A DNA stretch of 64,000 bases from Photobacterium carnosum (GCF_002849605.1 NZ_NPIB01000006.1:1-64000), one strand, 5' to 3'. Shown: positions 1 through 9,483, numbered from the stretch's first letter. Numbers and translations are program-made. The notes: a model not told the origin generated them from the sequence alone.

Positions 1-58
1 TGCATGTGTTAGGCCTGCCGCCAGCGTTCAATCTGAGCCATGATCAAACTCTTCAATT
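1..58 (-). rRNA. rrs: 16S ribosomal RNA, 5' end only (partial)
   Basis: Read on the minus strand, this is the universal 5' end of bacterial 16S rRNA: AATTGAAGAGTTTGATC, then ATGGCTCAGATTGAACG and GGCGGCAGGC. The gene runs off the left edge, so only about 58 nt are present. Mature 5' end placed by comparison with the E. coli end, accurate to 1-2 nt. Confidence 0.97.
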
Positions 59-290
59 AAAGTTTTGTTGGTCTTTCGACCGGCTCAATAAATACTGACT
101 TTAATACCAACTCTTTATAAATAAAGAGTGTAATTTTAAAGCTTTTTATCATTTAAAAAATGATAATTAAATAACTGTGCCAAAATAATCTTCTCTATAA
201 ATAGATTGGGTCATTTTGTATTGGTCACTCAGTTTATTGATAAATCTTTCGACTTAACTATTCAGTGAGTGCCCACACAGATTGCATGGT

Positions 291-310
291 CAAATTGTTA
301 AAGAACAATA
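291..310 (-). promoter_or_regulatory. rrn leader boxA antitermination element
   Basis: On the minus strand the leader between promoter and 16S contains TGTTCTTTAACAATTTG, matching the boxA core TGCTCTTTAACA of rRNA antitermination (the NusB-S10 recruitment site in enterobacteria). The rest of 59-350 is rRNA leader with no coding content. Confidence 0.8.
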
Positions 311-358
311 CTGACTTTAGGTAACTGCTTGCGCCGCTGTCCGTGTCAGTGAGGTCGC

Positions 359-407
359 ATTATAGGGAGATTTTTGATCCTGACAATTGTTTTTTTACAA
401 AAAAAAA
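359..407 (-). promoter_or_regulatory. rRNA operon promoter with UP element
   Basis: On the minus strand there is TTGTCA (381-386), a 16-bp spacer and a perfect TATAAT (359-364), followed by a GC-rich start region (GCGACC). This is the arrangement of strong stringently controlled rrn promoters. Just upstream of the -35 lies an A/T tract (391-407, nine A/T pairs in a row at 399-407) in the position of an alpha-CTD UP element. Confidence 0.85.
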
Positions 408-438
408 TCGTTTGACCATTTTTTGTTCAAAACGATTT
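399..438 (-). terminator. Rho-independent terminator of the minor pilin operon
   Basis: On the minus strand the stem AAATCGTTT (430-438) pairs with AAACGATTT (405-413), followed directly by a run of U (399-407). It lies downstream of pilV and just upstream of the rrn promoter. Its U-tract is the same DNA as the promoter's UP-element A-tract. Confidence 0.75.
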
Positions 439-481
439 AATTTGGTTTAAATTATGTCTTTTTAGCGATGATAGCCGTTGT

Positions 482-913
482 TTAATCAAATTCACTGTAT
501 TTAGAGATAGCCGTTTTTAAAGATACCGCTTGCGGTACGCCACGACGATCATCCCAGCTAACACTAACATCAATAGTTCGCAGTGCATCAGATAACGATA
601 AAGTGTTGGCATCACAAGTAAGCGTATAATCAGTACCATTCACCATCGATTGTAGACAATTAGTTGATTCAGCCATGCTCACAAAGGAAATCAATCCAGT
701 AGCACCACTAATATTACTGGCGCGGGTTTGGTAATACTCCATCTGCGCTTCTGCTATATGAAGTGCATCTAAGGTCTTTAATGCATTTTCTGCTTTTACT
801 TCCATATAGGCTTGCATCTTCACTAACCCCAATACGCCAACAGAAAGTACACCAAGAGCAATCACTACTTCTAATAAACCAAAGCCTGTTATTTTTTTTA
901 TATTAGAAGTCAT
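482..913 (-). CDS. pilV: Type IV pilus minor pilin PilV-like
   Basis: Minor pilin of about 143 residues. It has a short leader (MTSNIKKITG) cut by prepilin peptidase before FGLLEVVIALGVLSVGVLG, with Glu at mature position 5 and a hydrophobic helix, the class III signal of PilV/GspI-type pilins. The ATG at 913 is preferred over an upstream in-frame start because it follows AAGGA at good spacing. It overlaps the end of the preceding pilin gene by 11 bp, so translation is probably coupled. Last gene of a four-gene minus-strand operon ending at the terminator 399-438. In Vibrio the equivalent cluster beside dnaJ encodes minor pilins of the DNA-uptake pilus; that role is inferred here. Confidence 0.85.
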   Translation of the reverse strand: MTSNIKKITGFGLLEVVIALGVLSVGVLGLVKMQAYMEVKAENALKTLDALHIAEAQMEYYQTRASNISGATGLISFVSMAESTNCLQSMVNGTDYTLTCDANTLSLSDALRTIDVSVSWDDRRGVPQAVSLKTAISKYSEFD

Positions 914-2213
914 GCCAAGATCCTTCTTGCCAAAATAAACTATCAATATATTTACTACTTTTCCCTTTGTTATAGGACGGAATTATTGAGCCATCGATAT
1001 TTACTATTTTATTAGGTGCATCAATTCCTATTCCTCCATCTATATATACAGACCCACGAACATTGATTACACTTTTATCATATTCTCCAGCTGTTACATT
1101 ATGTTCTTGAAATCCACCAGGAGTAACGCCAATCAGAGTTAGGTTATTAAATAAATCTATCCACCCATCTCTAACATTAAAACTATCAGAAACATATTGA
1201 TAAATAAGACCATTAATATGAGATACTGCCTCTAATAAAACTAACCCATCAAAAAATACTAATTGGACAGCATTATCCGCAGTATTCTCAATGACACTCC
1301 CAAAAGGATTACCATCTAATGCACAGCTGCCATGAACCCATATTCTTCTTTTTCCTGCTACATAAGAATTTTTAATTAATGTATTACAGTTTTTAACCCA
1401 CCCACCAGAAGTCCGTTCGGAAGCACCTTTACCAATAATAATTCCTTTAGGATCACTCTCTATTTCTGTCATGACTTGACTGTATTCCGAAATATCTTTC
1501 CCAAAAATAGATTTAAATATATCTAAAGTAGCATTTTCAACAATATCTTTACCTTTTACTGAGCTTGTTCCATAACTTGGAGGATGATTTACATCAAATA
1601 AATTTGAACGATAATCAGAAGCACAATTAAACCCAACAGCAGCTAAAGGTCCTCCGGCATGACTGCTAGTACTTAAATCAGTAGTTAAAAAGTGATCATC
1701 ATTACCCGAAGTATATTGAAACGATACAACGCCACCAGACGTTATCGTTTTACAGTAAAAATCTCCGTCATTATTTTTTTCCTCAGTGCTATTTGGCACA
1801 AAATGCTGAGACCCTTTTAATTCTACTGACGCACTTGTTTCTAAAGTAGAAATAACTCCGCCACCACCAAGTATTATTGTTTTAGTTATTTTTTTTAAGC
1901 TATTAAAAAATTTAACTTTACTTTCTAATTGAAACTCTGTTGATGTCACAGGAATCAGTTTTAACGTTAATTTAGTAGTATTACATTCATCAAAATCAGT
2001 GAAATTATTTTTCTTTATCTTATATTCAGCAAACCCACACTCCAATCCACCTTCGGCAGCCCAATGCGCTTGCCTTGCCAATACTTCATTTTGTGTACGT
2101 TTAATCTGATAAAATAAATTCTTATATGACGCCAATGAAAATAACAACGCCACTATTAATAGCATGCTAGTAATTAATAATGTCGTCATCCCTGACTGTT
2201 GGTGTTTATTCAT
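903..2213 (-). CDS. PilX-like minor pilin or pilus assembly protein, large
   Basis: Predicted 436-residue protein. It begins MNKHQQSG then MTTLLITSMLLIVALLFSLA, a prepilin-like leader and one transmembrane helix. It lacks Glu at mature position 5, as do PilX/GspK-type pilins that sit at the pilus tip. The next segment (ARQAHWAAEGGLECG) resembles the PilX N-terminal core. The remaining ~380 residues are polar, Ser/Gly-rich and not recognised. ATG at 2213 is chosen over an upstream in-frame TTG; AGGGA precedes it. Operon position between pilW and pilV matches PilX. It is much longer than classical PilX (about 170-200 aa), so the C-terminus probably adds a separate domain. Confidence 0.7.
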   Translation of the reverse strand: MNKHQQSGMTTLLITSMLLIVALLFSLASYKNLFYQIKRTQNEVLARQAHWAAEGGLECGFAEYKIKKNNFTDFDECNTTKLTLKLIPVTSTEFQLESKVKFFNSLKKITKTIILGGGGVISTLETSASVELKGSQHFVPNSTEEKNNDGDFYCKTITSGGVVSFQYTSGNDDHFLTTDLSTSSHAGGPLAAVGFNCASDYRSNLFDVNHPPSYGTSSVKGKDIVENATLDIFKSIFGKDISEYSQVMTEIESDPKGIIIGKGASERTSGGWVKNCNTLIKNSYVAGKRRIWVHGSCALDGNPFGSVIENTADNAVQLVFFDGLVLLEAVSHINGLIYQYVSDSFNVRDGWIDLFNNLTLIGVTPGGFQEHNVTAGEYDKSVINVRGSVYIDGGIGIDAPNKIVNIDGSIIPSYNKGKSSKYIDSLFWQEGSWHDF

Positions 2214-2217
2214 TATT

Positions 2218-2460
2218 GCCAATCCCTTGTCTTAATCTGAATCGACTTCGTGGTACTTACTGAATCATCATTTTTTAAATGCCCAGCAAGCGTGATTTTA
2301 TTTAGTTACCTAGTTGCACTGGCAGTGCTTATGGGGTTGTGCCAATTCCTTGTTTTAATCTGAATCGACTTCGCGGTACTTACTGCATCATCATTTTTTA
2401 AATGCGCAGCAAGGGTGATTTTAATTAATTGACTGGTCGCACTAGCAGAGCTAATAGGTT
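2218..2460 (-). repeat. Tandem 123-bp direct duplication at the 3' end of pilW
   Basis: Two adjacent copies (2218-2340 and 2341-about 2460) share nearly the whole segment encoding KITLA-HLKNDD-VST-KSIQIKTR. The period is 123 bp (41 codons), so frame is kept. In the downstream copy the codon matching CAA (Gln) is TAA, which ends pilW. The leftover copy would read in frame on to DWQ-stop, overlapping the next gene's ATG. Confidence 0.9.
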
Positions 2461-2926
2461 TATTCTCAATATCAAATTGATTTACAGAAATCTGCTTATC
2501 ATAAATTAATGAATAAGCATCTGTTGGATTACAAGCTGTAGCTATCGTTTTTATTGCCGAAGATACGCGATAAACTAATTTTTTATCTTTTCCTTTATAC
2601 ATCAATTCATTATATCGACGTCCATCAGGAGAATCATAAGCGTAAGATAAGCAGTTATTCGCAGGATTTACATAGACGACATTACTCGCCCCTGAAATTA
2701 TCAAACTTGAAGCACCACTCGACACATACCCAGCTCGCAGTACATCTTCTTTGATCAATCGAAAAGCATCATTAACATCTTGTTGAAGCAACAATTCTAA
2801 TGAACGCTTATTTGCTGCTTGATAACCCGATAAAAAAACCGAACCGACAACACCAATCGCAATAAGCCCTACTGATGAGGCTATAAGCAGCTCAATTAAG
2901 CTAAAACCTTGATTAGCACTCTTCAT
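2306..2926 (-). CDS. pilW: Type IV pilus minor pilin PilW-like
   Basis: Minor pilin of 206 residues with leader MKSANQG and mature FSLIELLIASSVGLIAIGVV (Glu5 present). The PilW-family core QDVNDAFRLIKEDVLRAGYV follows, and a Cys pair (CLSY...ACNP) lies in the globular domain. The start at 2926 overlaps the end of fimT by 14 bp. The C-terminus is unusual: a tandem duplication adds a partial second copy of the last segment and a premature TAA at 2306-2308 ends it. The protein therefore finishes RNWHNPISTASATR rather than at the presumed ancestral RDWQ. The first copy of the domain is complete, so the pilin may still work. Confidence 0.85.
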   Translation of the reverse strand: MKSANQGFSLIELLIASSVGLIAIGVVGSVFLSGYQAANKRSLELLLQQDVNDAFRLIKEDVLRAGYVSSGASSLIISGASNVVYVNPANNCLSYAYDSPDGRRYNELMYKGKDKKLVYRVSSAIKTIATACNPTDAYSLIYDKQISVNQFDIENKPISSASATSQLIKITLAAHLKNDDAVSTAKSIQIKTRNWHNPISTASATR

Positions 2927-3509
2927 AAGTACCCAACTTTTCAGAACCAGCTTCTAAGCAGGTATAAATACGCCCAGTAATGGTATAAACCGTTGTTTTT
3001 AATTTATAGTCACCAATGCTATAGCGATAACTACCATTAGCATTAGGTTTTCCATGAAGAGGCTCAAAAGAAAATTGCTTTAATGTTTTGCTATTTTTAA
3101 AAATAACCCCAGAAAAGTTAGTACTATCGATTGAAGAAAGACTATCGGTATCGATATCATCACAACTTTTTTTACTTTTATATGTTGAAGTAAAAACACA
3201 CCAATCACTATTTATTCTCGTACTTGACACCAATGGGGCATTAACATACACATTTTTCCCACGCATCACTGCTTCTGATTTGGCTTGCACCAGTAACCAC
3301 TCTATTTCTGTCGCCAAGCGTTTAATTTTATTAGATTCAATTAATCCATTAAAACTCGGGGCTGCCATTGCAATAACAATGCCCATGATCACAACCGTGA
3401 ACACCAATTCCAGCAGCGTAAATCCTCGCTGACTGTCACCGCTGTGATGTATGTAATGAAAGTACGTGATAATTTCGCGAGCCATTCTCCAAATCCCTAT
3501 TAACGTCAT
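2913..3509 (-). CDS. fimT: FimT/GspH-type minor pilin
   Basis: Pseudopilin with prepilin motif RGFTLLELVFTVVIMGIVIAMAAPSFNGLI, followed by TEIEWLLVQAKSEAVMRGKNVYV, the FimT/GspH signature. The start is uncertain: ATG at 3509 follows AGGGA at good spacing; TTG at 3527 and ATG at 3485 are alternatives. The leader from 3509 is long (about 27 residues) for a type III signal. FimT in other gammaproteobacteria contributes DNA binding to competence pili. First gene of the minus-strand pilin operon, divergent from pilE with about 110 bp between them. Confidence 0.82.
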   Translation of the reverse strand: MTLIGIWRMAREIITYFHYIHHSGDSQRGFTLLELVFTVVIMGIVIAMAAPSFNGLIESNKIKRLATEIEWLLVQAKSEAVMRGKNVYVNAPLVSSTRINSDWCVFTSTYKSKKSCDDIDTDSLSSIDSTNFSGVIFKNSKTLKQFSFEPLHGKPNANGSYRYSIGDYKLKTTVYTITGRIYTCLEAGSEKLGTYEEC

Positions 3510-3619
3510 TCTGATCCCTAAGAACAACTTGCTTCAGAGTTTATCACCACCGCAAAATAGCAGAATAAGGATATCAATCAGTTATCGAGGCAACTCGAAT
3601 ATTTAAGAGATTACGGAAG

Positions 3620-4012
3620 ATGATTAAACAAAAAGGCGTGACGCTGATCGAAATGTTGATTGTAGTGGCAGTCATTGGAGTATTAACAGCCATTGCTTAC
3701 CCTTCATATCAATCGCATGTATTGAAGGGCCATCGTACTCAGGCGATGGGGGATTTGATTAAAATTCAATTAGCGCTAGAAGAAAGTTATACCCAAGATA
3801 GTGCCTATGATTTTACTATTGTCAGTGGTGGTAGTTGTTCTTTTTGCGATACTGATAAAGACCGTTATGTATTCACGATCACACCAAAAACCGCAGATTA
3901 TATAATCACCGCTACAGCACAAACTAAGCAAGAAAATGATACTGACTGCTTAGATAAGAAAAGATTAACGTTAAACAGTAATAGTAAAGGTTCACCTGAG
4001 CGTTGTTGGTAA
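3620..4012 (+). CDS. pilE: Type IV pilus minor pilin PilE-like
   Basis: Type IV minor pilin of 130 residues with leader MIKQKG and mature VTLIEMLIVVAVIGVLTAIA, with Glu5, Pro22-region PSYQ and the following HRTQAMGDLIKIQLALEESY typical of the PilE family. Cys residues (CSFC, C at DTDCLD and ERCW) can form the C-terminal disulfide loop. Transcribed divergently from fimT-pilV and convergent with dnaJ, as at the Vibrio cholerae locus beside dnaK-dnaJ, where these minor pilins serve the chitin-induced DNA-uptake pilus (the role is family knowledge). Confidence 0.85.
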   Translation: MIKQKGVTLIEMLIVVAVIGVLTAIAYPSYQSHVLKGHRTQAMGDLIKIQLALEESYTQDSAYDFTIVSGGSCSFCDTDKDRYVFTITPKTADYIITATAQTKQENDTDCLDKKRLTLNSNSKGSPERCW

Positions 4013-4218
4013 TATTTTCACTGGCTTCTTTTATGCTCAAACGCGTGATAAATAGATCACGGATAGCTCGTACCTCTCTTCCGAGATGACGGATTATTTC
4101 CTTTATGATGAGGGGCTTAGTTCTACTTATTCCATTAATTAAGTGGTCATATTTAAAAAGCTAGATTCCCTATCGCTCTTGCGGACATTCACTGTAGGGA
4201 ATGGCGATATTGAGCCAC

Positions 4219-4260
4219 AAAAAAACCGCTACTAGCATTCACTAATAGCGGTTTTTATTT
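4219..4260. terminator. Bidirectional terminator between pilE and dnaJ
   Basis: Perfect inverted repeat AAAAACCGCTA (4221-4231) and TAGCGGTTTTT (4246-4256), with T-tracts on both sides. It can end dnaJ transcription (minus) and pilE transcription (plus). Confidence 0.85.
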
Positions 4261-4278
4261 ATTCTTTTTTACGACTGA

Positions 4279-5421
4279 TTAGTTGGTTAAATCGTCGAAA
4301 AACTTTTTCACACCGTTGAAGAAACCTTCAGATTTTGGCTTGTGCTTACTCGCATCTTTGCCACTAAACGTTTCTTCCAGTTCTTGCAGTAATTCTTTTT
4401 GACGCTTACTTAAATGTACTGGTGTTTCAACCACCAATTTACAGATAAGATCACCGCGTAAACCACCACGAACAGAATCAACACCTTTACCACGCATACG
4501 GAACATACGGCCCGTTTGCATTTCAGCCGGTACTTTTAAGCTTACACGACCATCAAGGGTTGGTACTTCAACTTCACCACCTAATGCTGCCATTGTGAAA
4601 CTTACAGGCACTTCACAATGTAGATTATTACCTTCACGCTGGAAAATGTGGTGTTCTTTAACATGAACTTGAACATACAAATCACCCGCTGGTGCACCGA
4701 GTTCTCCAGCTTCGCCTTCGCCAGTTAAACGAATACGATCGCCAGTATCAACACCCGCAGGAATTTTAACTGATAGCGTTTTAGTTTCTTCTACACGGCC
4801 TTCACCATGACACTTACTGCATGGATCTTTGATAATTTGACCACGACCATGACAGTGTGGACAAGCTTGCTGAACCGCAAAGAAACCCTGACGCATCTGT
4901 ACTTGTCCAGCACCATGACAGGTACTACACGTTGTTGCAGATGAACCTTTTTTAGCGCCTGAACCGTCACAGCTATCACAACCAACTAATGTTGGTACAC
5001 GGATTTCTTTCGAACAACCGCGAACAGCTTCTTCCAACGTTAGTTCCATGTTGTAGCGAAGATCTGATCCACGCTGTGCGCGTTGTTGACGACGACCACC
5101 GCCACCACCAAAGATATCACCAAACACATCACCAAAGATGTCACTGAAGTCTGCACCGCCGCCGAAGCCGCCGCCGCCGCCGCCCATACCACCTTGTTCA
5201 AAGGCTGCATGGCCGTGTTGATCGTAAGCAGCGCGTTTTTGGGCGTCTGTTAGAATTTCATAAGCGTATTTCACTTCTTTGAATTTCTCAGCAGATTCCG
5301 CATCACCCTGGTTACGGTCGGGGTGGAACTTCATTGCTAAGCGTTTATAAGCTTTTTTAATGTCACGCTCACTTGCGTCACGAGCCACACTTAACACTTC
5401 GTATAAATCACGTTTCGACAT
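4279..5421 (-). CDS. dnaJ: Chaperone protein DnaJ (Hsp40)
   Basis: Co-chaperone of 380 residues that stimulates DnaK ATPase and delivers unfolded substrates. The J domain is at 5-70 with HPD at 33-35, followed by a Gly/Phe-rich linker (about 75-115, with long Gly runs). Next is the zinc domain with four CxxCxGxG repeats (about 148-205), then two beta-barrel substrate domains and the dimerisation tail. Length is typical. Lies 100 bp downstream of dnaK on the same strand; the gap holds a hairpin at 5450-5483 that could attenuate readthrough or stabilise the mRNA. Confidence 0.98.
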   Translation of the reverse strand: MSKRDLYEVLSVARDASERDIKKAYKRLAMKFHPDRNQGDAESAEKFKEVKYAYEILTDAQKRAAYDQHGHAAFEQGGMGGGGGGFGGGADFSDIFGDVFGDIFGGGGGRRQQRAQRGSDLRYNMELTLEEAVRGCSKEIRVPTLVGCDSCDGSGAKKGSSATTCSTCHGAGQVQMRQGFFAVQQACPHCHGRGQIIKDPCSKCHGEGRVEETKTLSVKIPAGVDTGDRIRLTGEGEAGELGAPAGDLYVQVHVKEHHIFQREGNNLHCEVPVSFTMAALGGEVEVPTLDGRVSLKVPAEMQTGRMFRMRGKGVDSVRGGLRGDLICKLVVETPVHLSKRQKELLQELEETFSGKDASKHKPKSEGFFNGVKKFFDDLTN

Positions 5422-5449
5422 AACTTGATTGTCACCTAGCTAGATATAG

Positions 5450-5483
5450 TTACGGGCGTTAGAGTAACCTCAAACGCCCGTAA
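5450..5483 (-). terminator. Intercistronic hairpin between dnaK and dnaJ
   Basis: Inverted repeat TTACGGGCGTT (5450-5460) and AACGCCCGTAA (5473-5483), with no strong U-run after it on the minus strand. More likely an attenuator or mRNA-stabilising stem than a full terminator. Confidence 0.55.
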
Positions 5484-5521
5484 TTTAAACAAGATGTTAA
5501 TTAATAGATATTAATAACGTC

Positions 5522-7438
5522 TTATTTGTTGTCTTTAACTTCTTCAAACTCAGCATCAACAACGTCGTCGTCTTGCTTAGCTTGTTGCTCGCCAGTTGCG
5601 CCATCAGCTTGTTGTGCTTGCGCTTTTTGTTGAGCAACTTCCATTAGCTTTTGAGATGCAGCAACAAGCGCTTGAACTTTCGCGTCGATTGCTTCTTTAT
5701 CTTCGCCTTTACGTGCTTCTTCTAGTTCAGCAATAGCAGCTTCGATTTTTGCTTTCTCATCAGCAGGAAGTGCATCACCAGCTTCTTCAATTTGCTTACG
5801 AGTACCGTGAACAAGTTGGTCAGCTTGGTTACGAGCAGTTACTAGCTCTTCAAACTTCTTATCAGTTTCTTTGTTAGCTTCAGCTTCCTGAACCATCTTC
5901 TCGATGTCAGCATCGCTTAGGCCGCCAGACGCTTGGATAGTGATCTTCTGCTCTTTACCAGTCGTCTTATCTTTTGCTGAAACGTTTAGGATACCATCGG
6001 CATCAAGGTCGAAAGTTACTTCGATTTGAGGCATACCACGTGGCGCAGCTTGAATACCTTCTAGGTTGAACTGACCAAGAGACTTGTTGAAGCTCGCTTG
6101 CTTACGCTCACCTTGAATAACGTGGATAGTTACCGCGTTTTGGTTATCTTCAGCAGTAGAGAACACTTGGTTCGCTTTTGTTGGGATAGTTGTGTTCTTC
6201 TCGATAAGTTTAGTCATCACGCCGCCCATGGTTTCAATACCAAGAGACAATGGAGTAACGTCTAGAAGAAGAACGTCTTTAACTTCACCAGCAAGTACAC
6301 CAGCCTGAACAGCAGCGCCTACAGCAACAGCTTCATCAGGGTTAACGTCTTTACGTGGCTCTTTGCCGAAGAATTCAGTTACTTTAGCCTGAACCATTGG
6401 CATACGAGTTTGACCACCAACAAGGATGATGTCGTTGATGTCGCTAACAGAAAGACCAGCATCTGCAATAGCTACTTTTAGTGGCTCAAGAGTACGTTGA
6501 ACTAGATCTTCAACTAGTGCTTCTAGTTTCGCACGAGTCACTTTAACGTTCATGTGCTTAGGACCAGTTGCATCAGCTGTGATGTAAGGTAGGTTGACAT
6601 CAGTTTGCTGTGCAGAAGACAGTTCGATTTTCGCTTTTTCTGCTGCTTCTTTTAGACGCTGCATTGCTAGCGGATCGTTCTTAAGGTTGATACCTTGGTC
6701 TTTTTTGAATTCGTCTACTAAGTAGTTGATTAGACGTGTATCAAAGTCTTCACCACCTAGGTGTGTATCACCATTAGTTGCTAGAACTTCAAATGTCTTC
6801 TCGCCATCAACTTCATCGATTTCGATGATTGAGATATCAAATGTACCACCACCAAGGTCGTAAACAGCGATAGTATGATCACCGCCGCTCTTATCAAGAC
6901 CGTAAGCAAGTGCTGCTGCTGTTGGTTCGTTGATGATACGTTTAACATCTAGACCTGCGATACGGCCAGCATCTTTTGTTGCTTGACGTTGTGCATCGTT
7001 AAAGTATGCAGGTACTGTGATAACTGCGCCAGTTACTTCCTCACCAAGGAAATCTTCAGCAGTTTTCTTCATTTTCTTAAGAATTTCAGCAGATACTTGA
7101 GGAGCAGCCATTTTTTGGCCTTTCGCTTCTACCCATGCATCACCGTTATCAGCCTTAACAATTTTGTAAGGCATGATTTCAAGATCACGCTGAACTTCTT
7201 CGTCTTCAAAACGACGACCGATTAAACGCTTGATAGCGAATAATGTGTTTTCAGGGTTTGTTACCGCCTGACGCTTTGCAGGTTGACCAACTAGCGTTTC
7301 GCCATCTTGCGTGTATGCAACAACTGATGCTGTTGTACGCTCGCCTTCTGCATTTTCAATTACACGTGGCTTACCGCCGTCTAATACAGCTACACAAGAG
7401 TTAGTTGTACCTAAGTCAATACCAATGATCTTACCCAT
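5522..7438 (-). CDS. dnaK: Chaperone protein DnaK (Hsp70)
   Basis: Hsp70 ATP-dependent folding chaperone of 638 residues. The N-terminal ATPase starts with [13 protein letters not shown] and contains the phosphate-2 motif [14 protein letters not shown] and the adenosine motif [12 protein letters not shown]. The interdomain linker [16 protein letters not shown] and the substrate-binding beta domain follow, then the helical lid and a tail ending in EFEEVKDNK. Nothing is missing. Transcribed from the sigma-32-type promoter at 7547-7579, with dnaJ downstream and grpE upstream as a separate unit. Confidence 0.99.
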   Translation of the reverse strand: MGKIIGIDLGTTNSCVAVLDGGKPRVIENAEGERTTASVVAYTQDGETLVGQPAKRQAVTNPENTLFAIKRLIGRRFEDEEVQRDLEIMPYKIVKADNGDAWVEAKGQKMAAPQVSAEILKKMKKTAEDFLGEEVTGAVITVPAYFNDAQRQATKDAGRIAGLDVKRIINEPTAAALAYGLDKSGGDHTIAVYDLGGGTFDISIIEIDEVDGEKTFEVLATNGDTHLGGEDFDTRLINYLVDEFKKDQGINLKNDPLAMQRLKEAAEKAKIELSSAQQTDVNLPYITADATGPKHMNVKVTRAKLEALVEDLVQRTLEPLKVAIADAGLSVSDINDIILVGGQTRMPMVQAKVTEFFGKEPRKDVNPDEAVAVGAAVQAGVLAGEVKDVLLLDVTPLSLGIETMGGVMTKLIEKNTTIPTKANQVFSTAEDNQNAVTIHVIQGERKQASFNKSLGQFNLEGIQAAPRGMPQIEVTFDLDADGILNVSAKDKTTGKEQKITIQASGGLSDADIEKMVQEAEANKETDKKFEELVTARNQADQLVHGTRKQIEEAGDALPADEKAKIEAAIAELEEARKGEDKEAIDAKVQALVAASQKLMEVAQQKAQAQQADGATGEQQAKQDDDVVDAEFEEVKDNK

Positions 7439-7546
7439 CAGACAATCTCCGAAATTCGTTATATGTTCTTAACTATACCCAAAATCATAAATGGGTTAGC
7501 GGTTCGGGATAACCCCGTGACAAATACATTTAATGTCTTATGACTA

Positions 7547-7579
7547 CTAAATAAGGCCGCCAGATTACTTTTCAAGGGG
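7547..7579 (-). promoter_or_regulatory. Sigma-32 heat-shock promoter of dnaK
   Basis: On the minus strand CCCCTTGAAAA (7569-7579) is followed after about 13 bp by GGCCTTATTTAGTAGTCA. This closely parallels the E. coli dnaK P1 heat-shock promoter (CCCCCTTGAT...CCCCATTTAGTAGTC). The -10 has two changes from consensus. Confidence 0.8.
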
Positions 7580-7602
7580 AGATCCCAAAAAAAATGCAAA
7601 AA

Positions 7603-7630
7603 AATAAAAAAACCCACCGAAGTGGGCCTT
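7603..7630 (-). terminator. Terminator downstream of grpE
   Basis: On the minus strand GGCCCAC-TTCG-GTGGGTT is followed by a long U-rich run, about 45 bp after the grpE stop. It separates grpE from the dnaK transcription unit. Confidence 0.85.
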
Positions 7631-7674
7631 ATTTTGCGACATTATCAAGTAAACCTTGATTCCCTTATCACAAA

Positions 7675-8289
7675 TTACGCTTGAGTATTCACATTACCTG
7701 CAGCGGCTTTTGATACCATTACCATTGCTGGACGGATCACACGGCCATTTAGCTCGTAACCTTTTTGCATTACAGCCATCACTGAATTGGGTGCAAAATC
7801 AGCACTTTCTTGCATAGCCATTGCTTGATGGAATTCAGGATTAAATGCTTCACCTTGTGGATCAATCACTTTTAAACCAAATTTGCCAACAGTTGATGTC
7901 ATTGTCATCAATGTTAGTTCAACACCTTCCATCATTGCTTTAGTTGCTTCGTTATTCTTGTCGGCCATATCAATAGCGCGCTCAAGGTTATCAATAACTG
8001 GCAATAGTTCTTCAGCAAATTTGTTTAATGCGTATTTACGTGCTTTGTCCATTTCTTGCTCAGAACGACGACGAACGTTATCGCTTTCAGCACGAATACG
8101 TAAAGCCATATCTTTCACTTCGTTCACTTCAGCATCTTTTGCTAATAAAGCAGCTTCTAGTTCTGCAATACGAGCTACGTATAACTCTTGCTCAGATTCA
8201 ACAAACTCACCCTCGACAGCTTCGACTTCAACAGCTTCGACTGCATCGTTTAGCTGCTCATCCTGTACATTGTGTTTTTTGTTAGTCAT
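7675..8289 (-). CDS. grpE: Nucleotide exchange factor GrpE
   Basis: Nucleotide exchange factor for DnaK, 204 residues from the chosen start. It has an acidic N-terminus, a long coiled coil ([27 protein letters not shown], kept here as family description), the motif [15 protein letters not shown] and the C-terminal beta-wing ending [18 protein letters not shown], the GrpE signature. ATG at 8289 follows GGAG at proper spacing; an in-frame TTG or ATG further up (8328) would add 13 unlikely residues. Divergent from nadK, as in E. coli. Has its own sigma-32 promoter at 8378-8405. Confidence 0.96.
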   Translation of the reverse strand: MTNKKHNVQDEQLNDAVEAVEVEAVEGEFVESEQELYVARIAELEAALLAKDAEVNEVKDMALRIRAESDNVRRRSEQEMDKARKYALNKFAEELLPVIDNLERAIDMADKNNEATKAMMEGVELTLMTMTSTVGKFGLKVIDPQGEAFNPEFHQAMAMQESADFAPNSVMAVMQKGYELNGRVIRPAMVMVSKAAAGNVNTQA

Positions 8290-8377
8290 GCGTTGGTTCT
8301 CCGCCAAGATAAAAGGGGTTTTATTCACTTAGTAGCCTTATTGGATAAGCGCCACTTTTTAAATAGTCTTGAGCATA

Positions 8378-8405
8378 TTATGGGGATGAACTTCAATGAT
8401 TCAAG
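8378..8405 (-). promoter_or_regulatory. Sigma-32 heat-shock promoter of grpE
   Basis: On the minus strand CTTGAAT (8399-8405) and CCCCATAA (8378-8385) are separated by 13 bp. Both elements match the sigma-32 consensus and the E. coli grpE promoter. Confidence 0.88.
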
Positions 8406-8483
8406 CCAATATTGACAACAAACCACGACAAGTTGTTTTTTCTAAGGCTATACTGACCTACCATCATTTGTCGGAACAGGGAC

Positions 8484-9365
8484 ATGAAGCGTATTTTTGA
8501 CACTATCGCGTTAATTGGCAAACCACGTAATCCTGAGGCATTGCAAACGCATACTAGCCTTTATGAATGGTTAACCGCACAAGGTTATAACGTGTTAGTC
8601 GATCATCGATTAGCCAACGATATTGACGTACCTGAGCATTGCTTTTGTGATTTACTCACCATTGGCGATAAAGCAAATTTAGCGGTTGTTGTAGGTGGTG
8701 ATGGCAACATGCTAGGTGCTGCTCGCGTATTATCACGGTTTGATATTTCAGTGATTGGCGTTAATCGCGGTAACTTGGGGTTCTTGACTGATCTTGATCC
8801 TGAAGATTTTGAGCAACAACTCGCGCTCGTACTTGCTGGCGAATTTATTAAAGAAGATCGATTCTTACTTGAAGCCGAAGTGCACCGTCATGGTCAAATT
8901 AAAAGTCGTAATTCAGCCTTAAACGAAGCTGTGCTACACCCTGATAAAATTGCCCACATGATCGAATTCGAAGTCTATATAGACGATTGCTTTGCGTTCT
9001 CACAGCGTTCTGATGGCTTAATTATTGCGACACCAACAGGCTCAACAGCCTATTCACTTTCTGGTGGCGGCCCAATTTTATCAACCAGTTTAAATGCCAT
9101 CACACTGGTGCCAATGTTTCCCCATACTTTATCATCACGGCCATTAGTCGTAGACGGTGATCGTTGCATCAAGCTACTCGTGTCGCCCAATAATGGCAGC
9201 ACCTTAGAAGTTAGCTGTGATGGCCAAGTCTCGCTTCCCGTAAGCCCTGGCGATGAAGTTCATATTTATCAAAGTGAAGATCGTCTGCAATTAATCCACC
9301 CTAAAAATTACAGTTACTACAATGTACTACGTAGAAAATTAGGTTGGTCGAGCCGATTATTTTAA
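8484..9365 (+). CDS. nadK: NAD kinase
   Basis: ATP-dependent NAD kinase of 293 residues making NADP. The diagnostic GGDG motif is at 71-74 ([11 protein letters not shown]), the NE motif in ALNEAVLH, and the glycine-rich [16 protein letters not shown] segment follows. Length matches the family. RBS is a weak GGGAC-type sequence before ATG. Divergent from grpE and upstream of recN, a conserved gammaproteobacterial order. Confidence 0.97.
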   Translation: MKRIFDTIALIGKPRNPEALQTHTSLYEWLTAQGYNVLVDHRLANDIDVPEHCFCDLLTIGDKANLAVVVGGDGNMLGAARVLSRFDISVIGVNRGNLGFLTDLDPEDFEQQLALVLAGEFIKEDRFLLEAEVHRHGQIKSRNSALNEAVLHPDKIAHMIEFEVYIDDCFAFSQRSDGLIIATPTGSTAYSLSGGGPILSTSLNAITLVPMFPHTLSSRPLVVDGDRCIKLLVSPNNGSTLEVSCDGQVSLPVSPGDEVHIYQSEDRLQLIHPKNYSYYNVLRRKLGWSSRLF

Positions 9366-9389
9366 GACCACAACGCCCCTCTTCCCTTA

Positions 9390-9420
9390 GACCAGCACAT
9401 TTTAGTGGCTGGTTTTTTTA
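9390..9420 (+). terminator. Terminator after nadK
   Basis: Stem ACCAGC...GCTGGT followed by a run of T, about 30 bp after the nadK stop. Confidence 0.75.
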
Positions 9421-9483
9421 TAGCTGCACAAAAAGTTAACCTAAGTCACATTTCATCTAAATAATTATCACCTCAGCACTTTA

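Noticed and set aside
4985..5200. Glycine-coding GC-rich run in dnaJ as a repeat element
   Set aside because: It is the normal Gly/Phe-rich linker of DnaJ.
6983..7225. Plus-strand ORF opposite dnaK
   Set aside because: Shadow of the dnaK coding strand with no family likeness.
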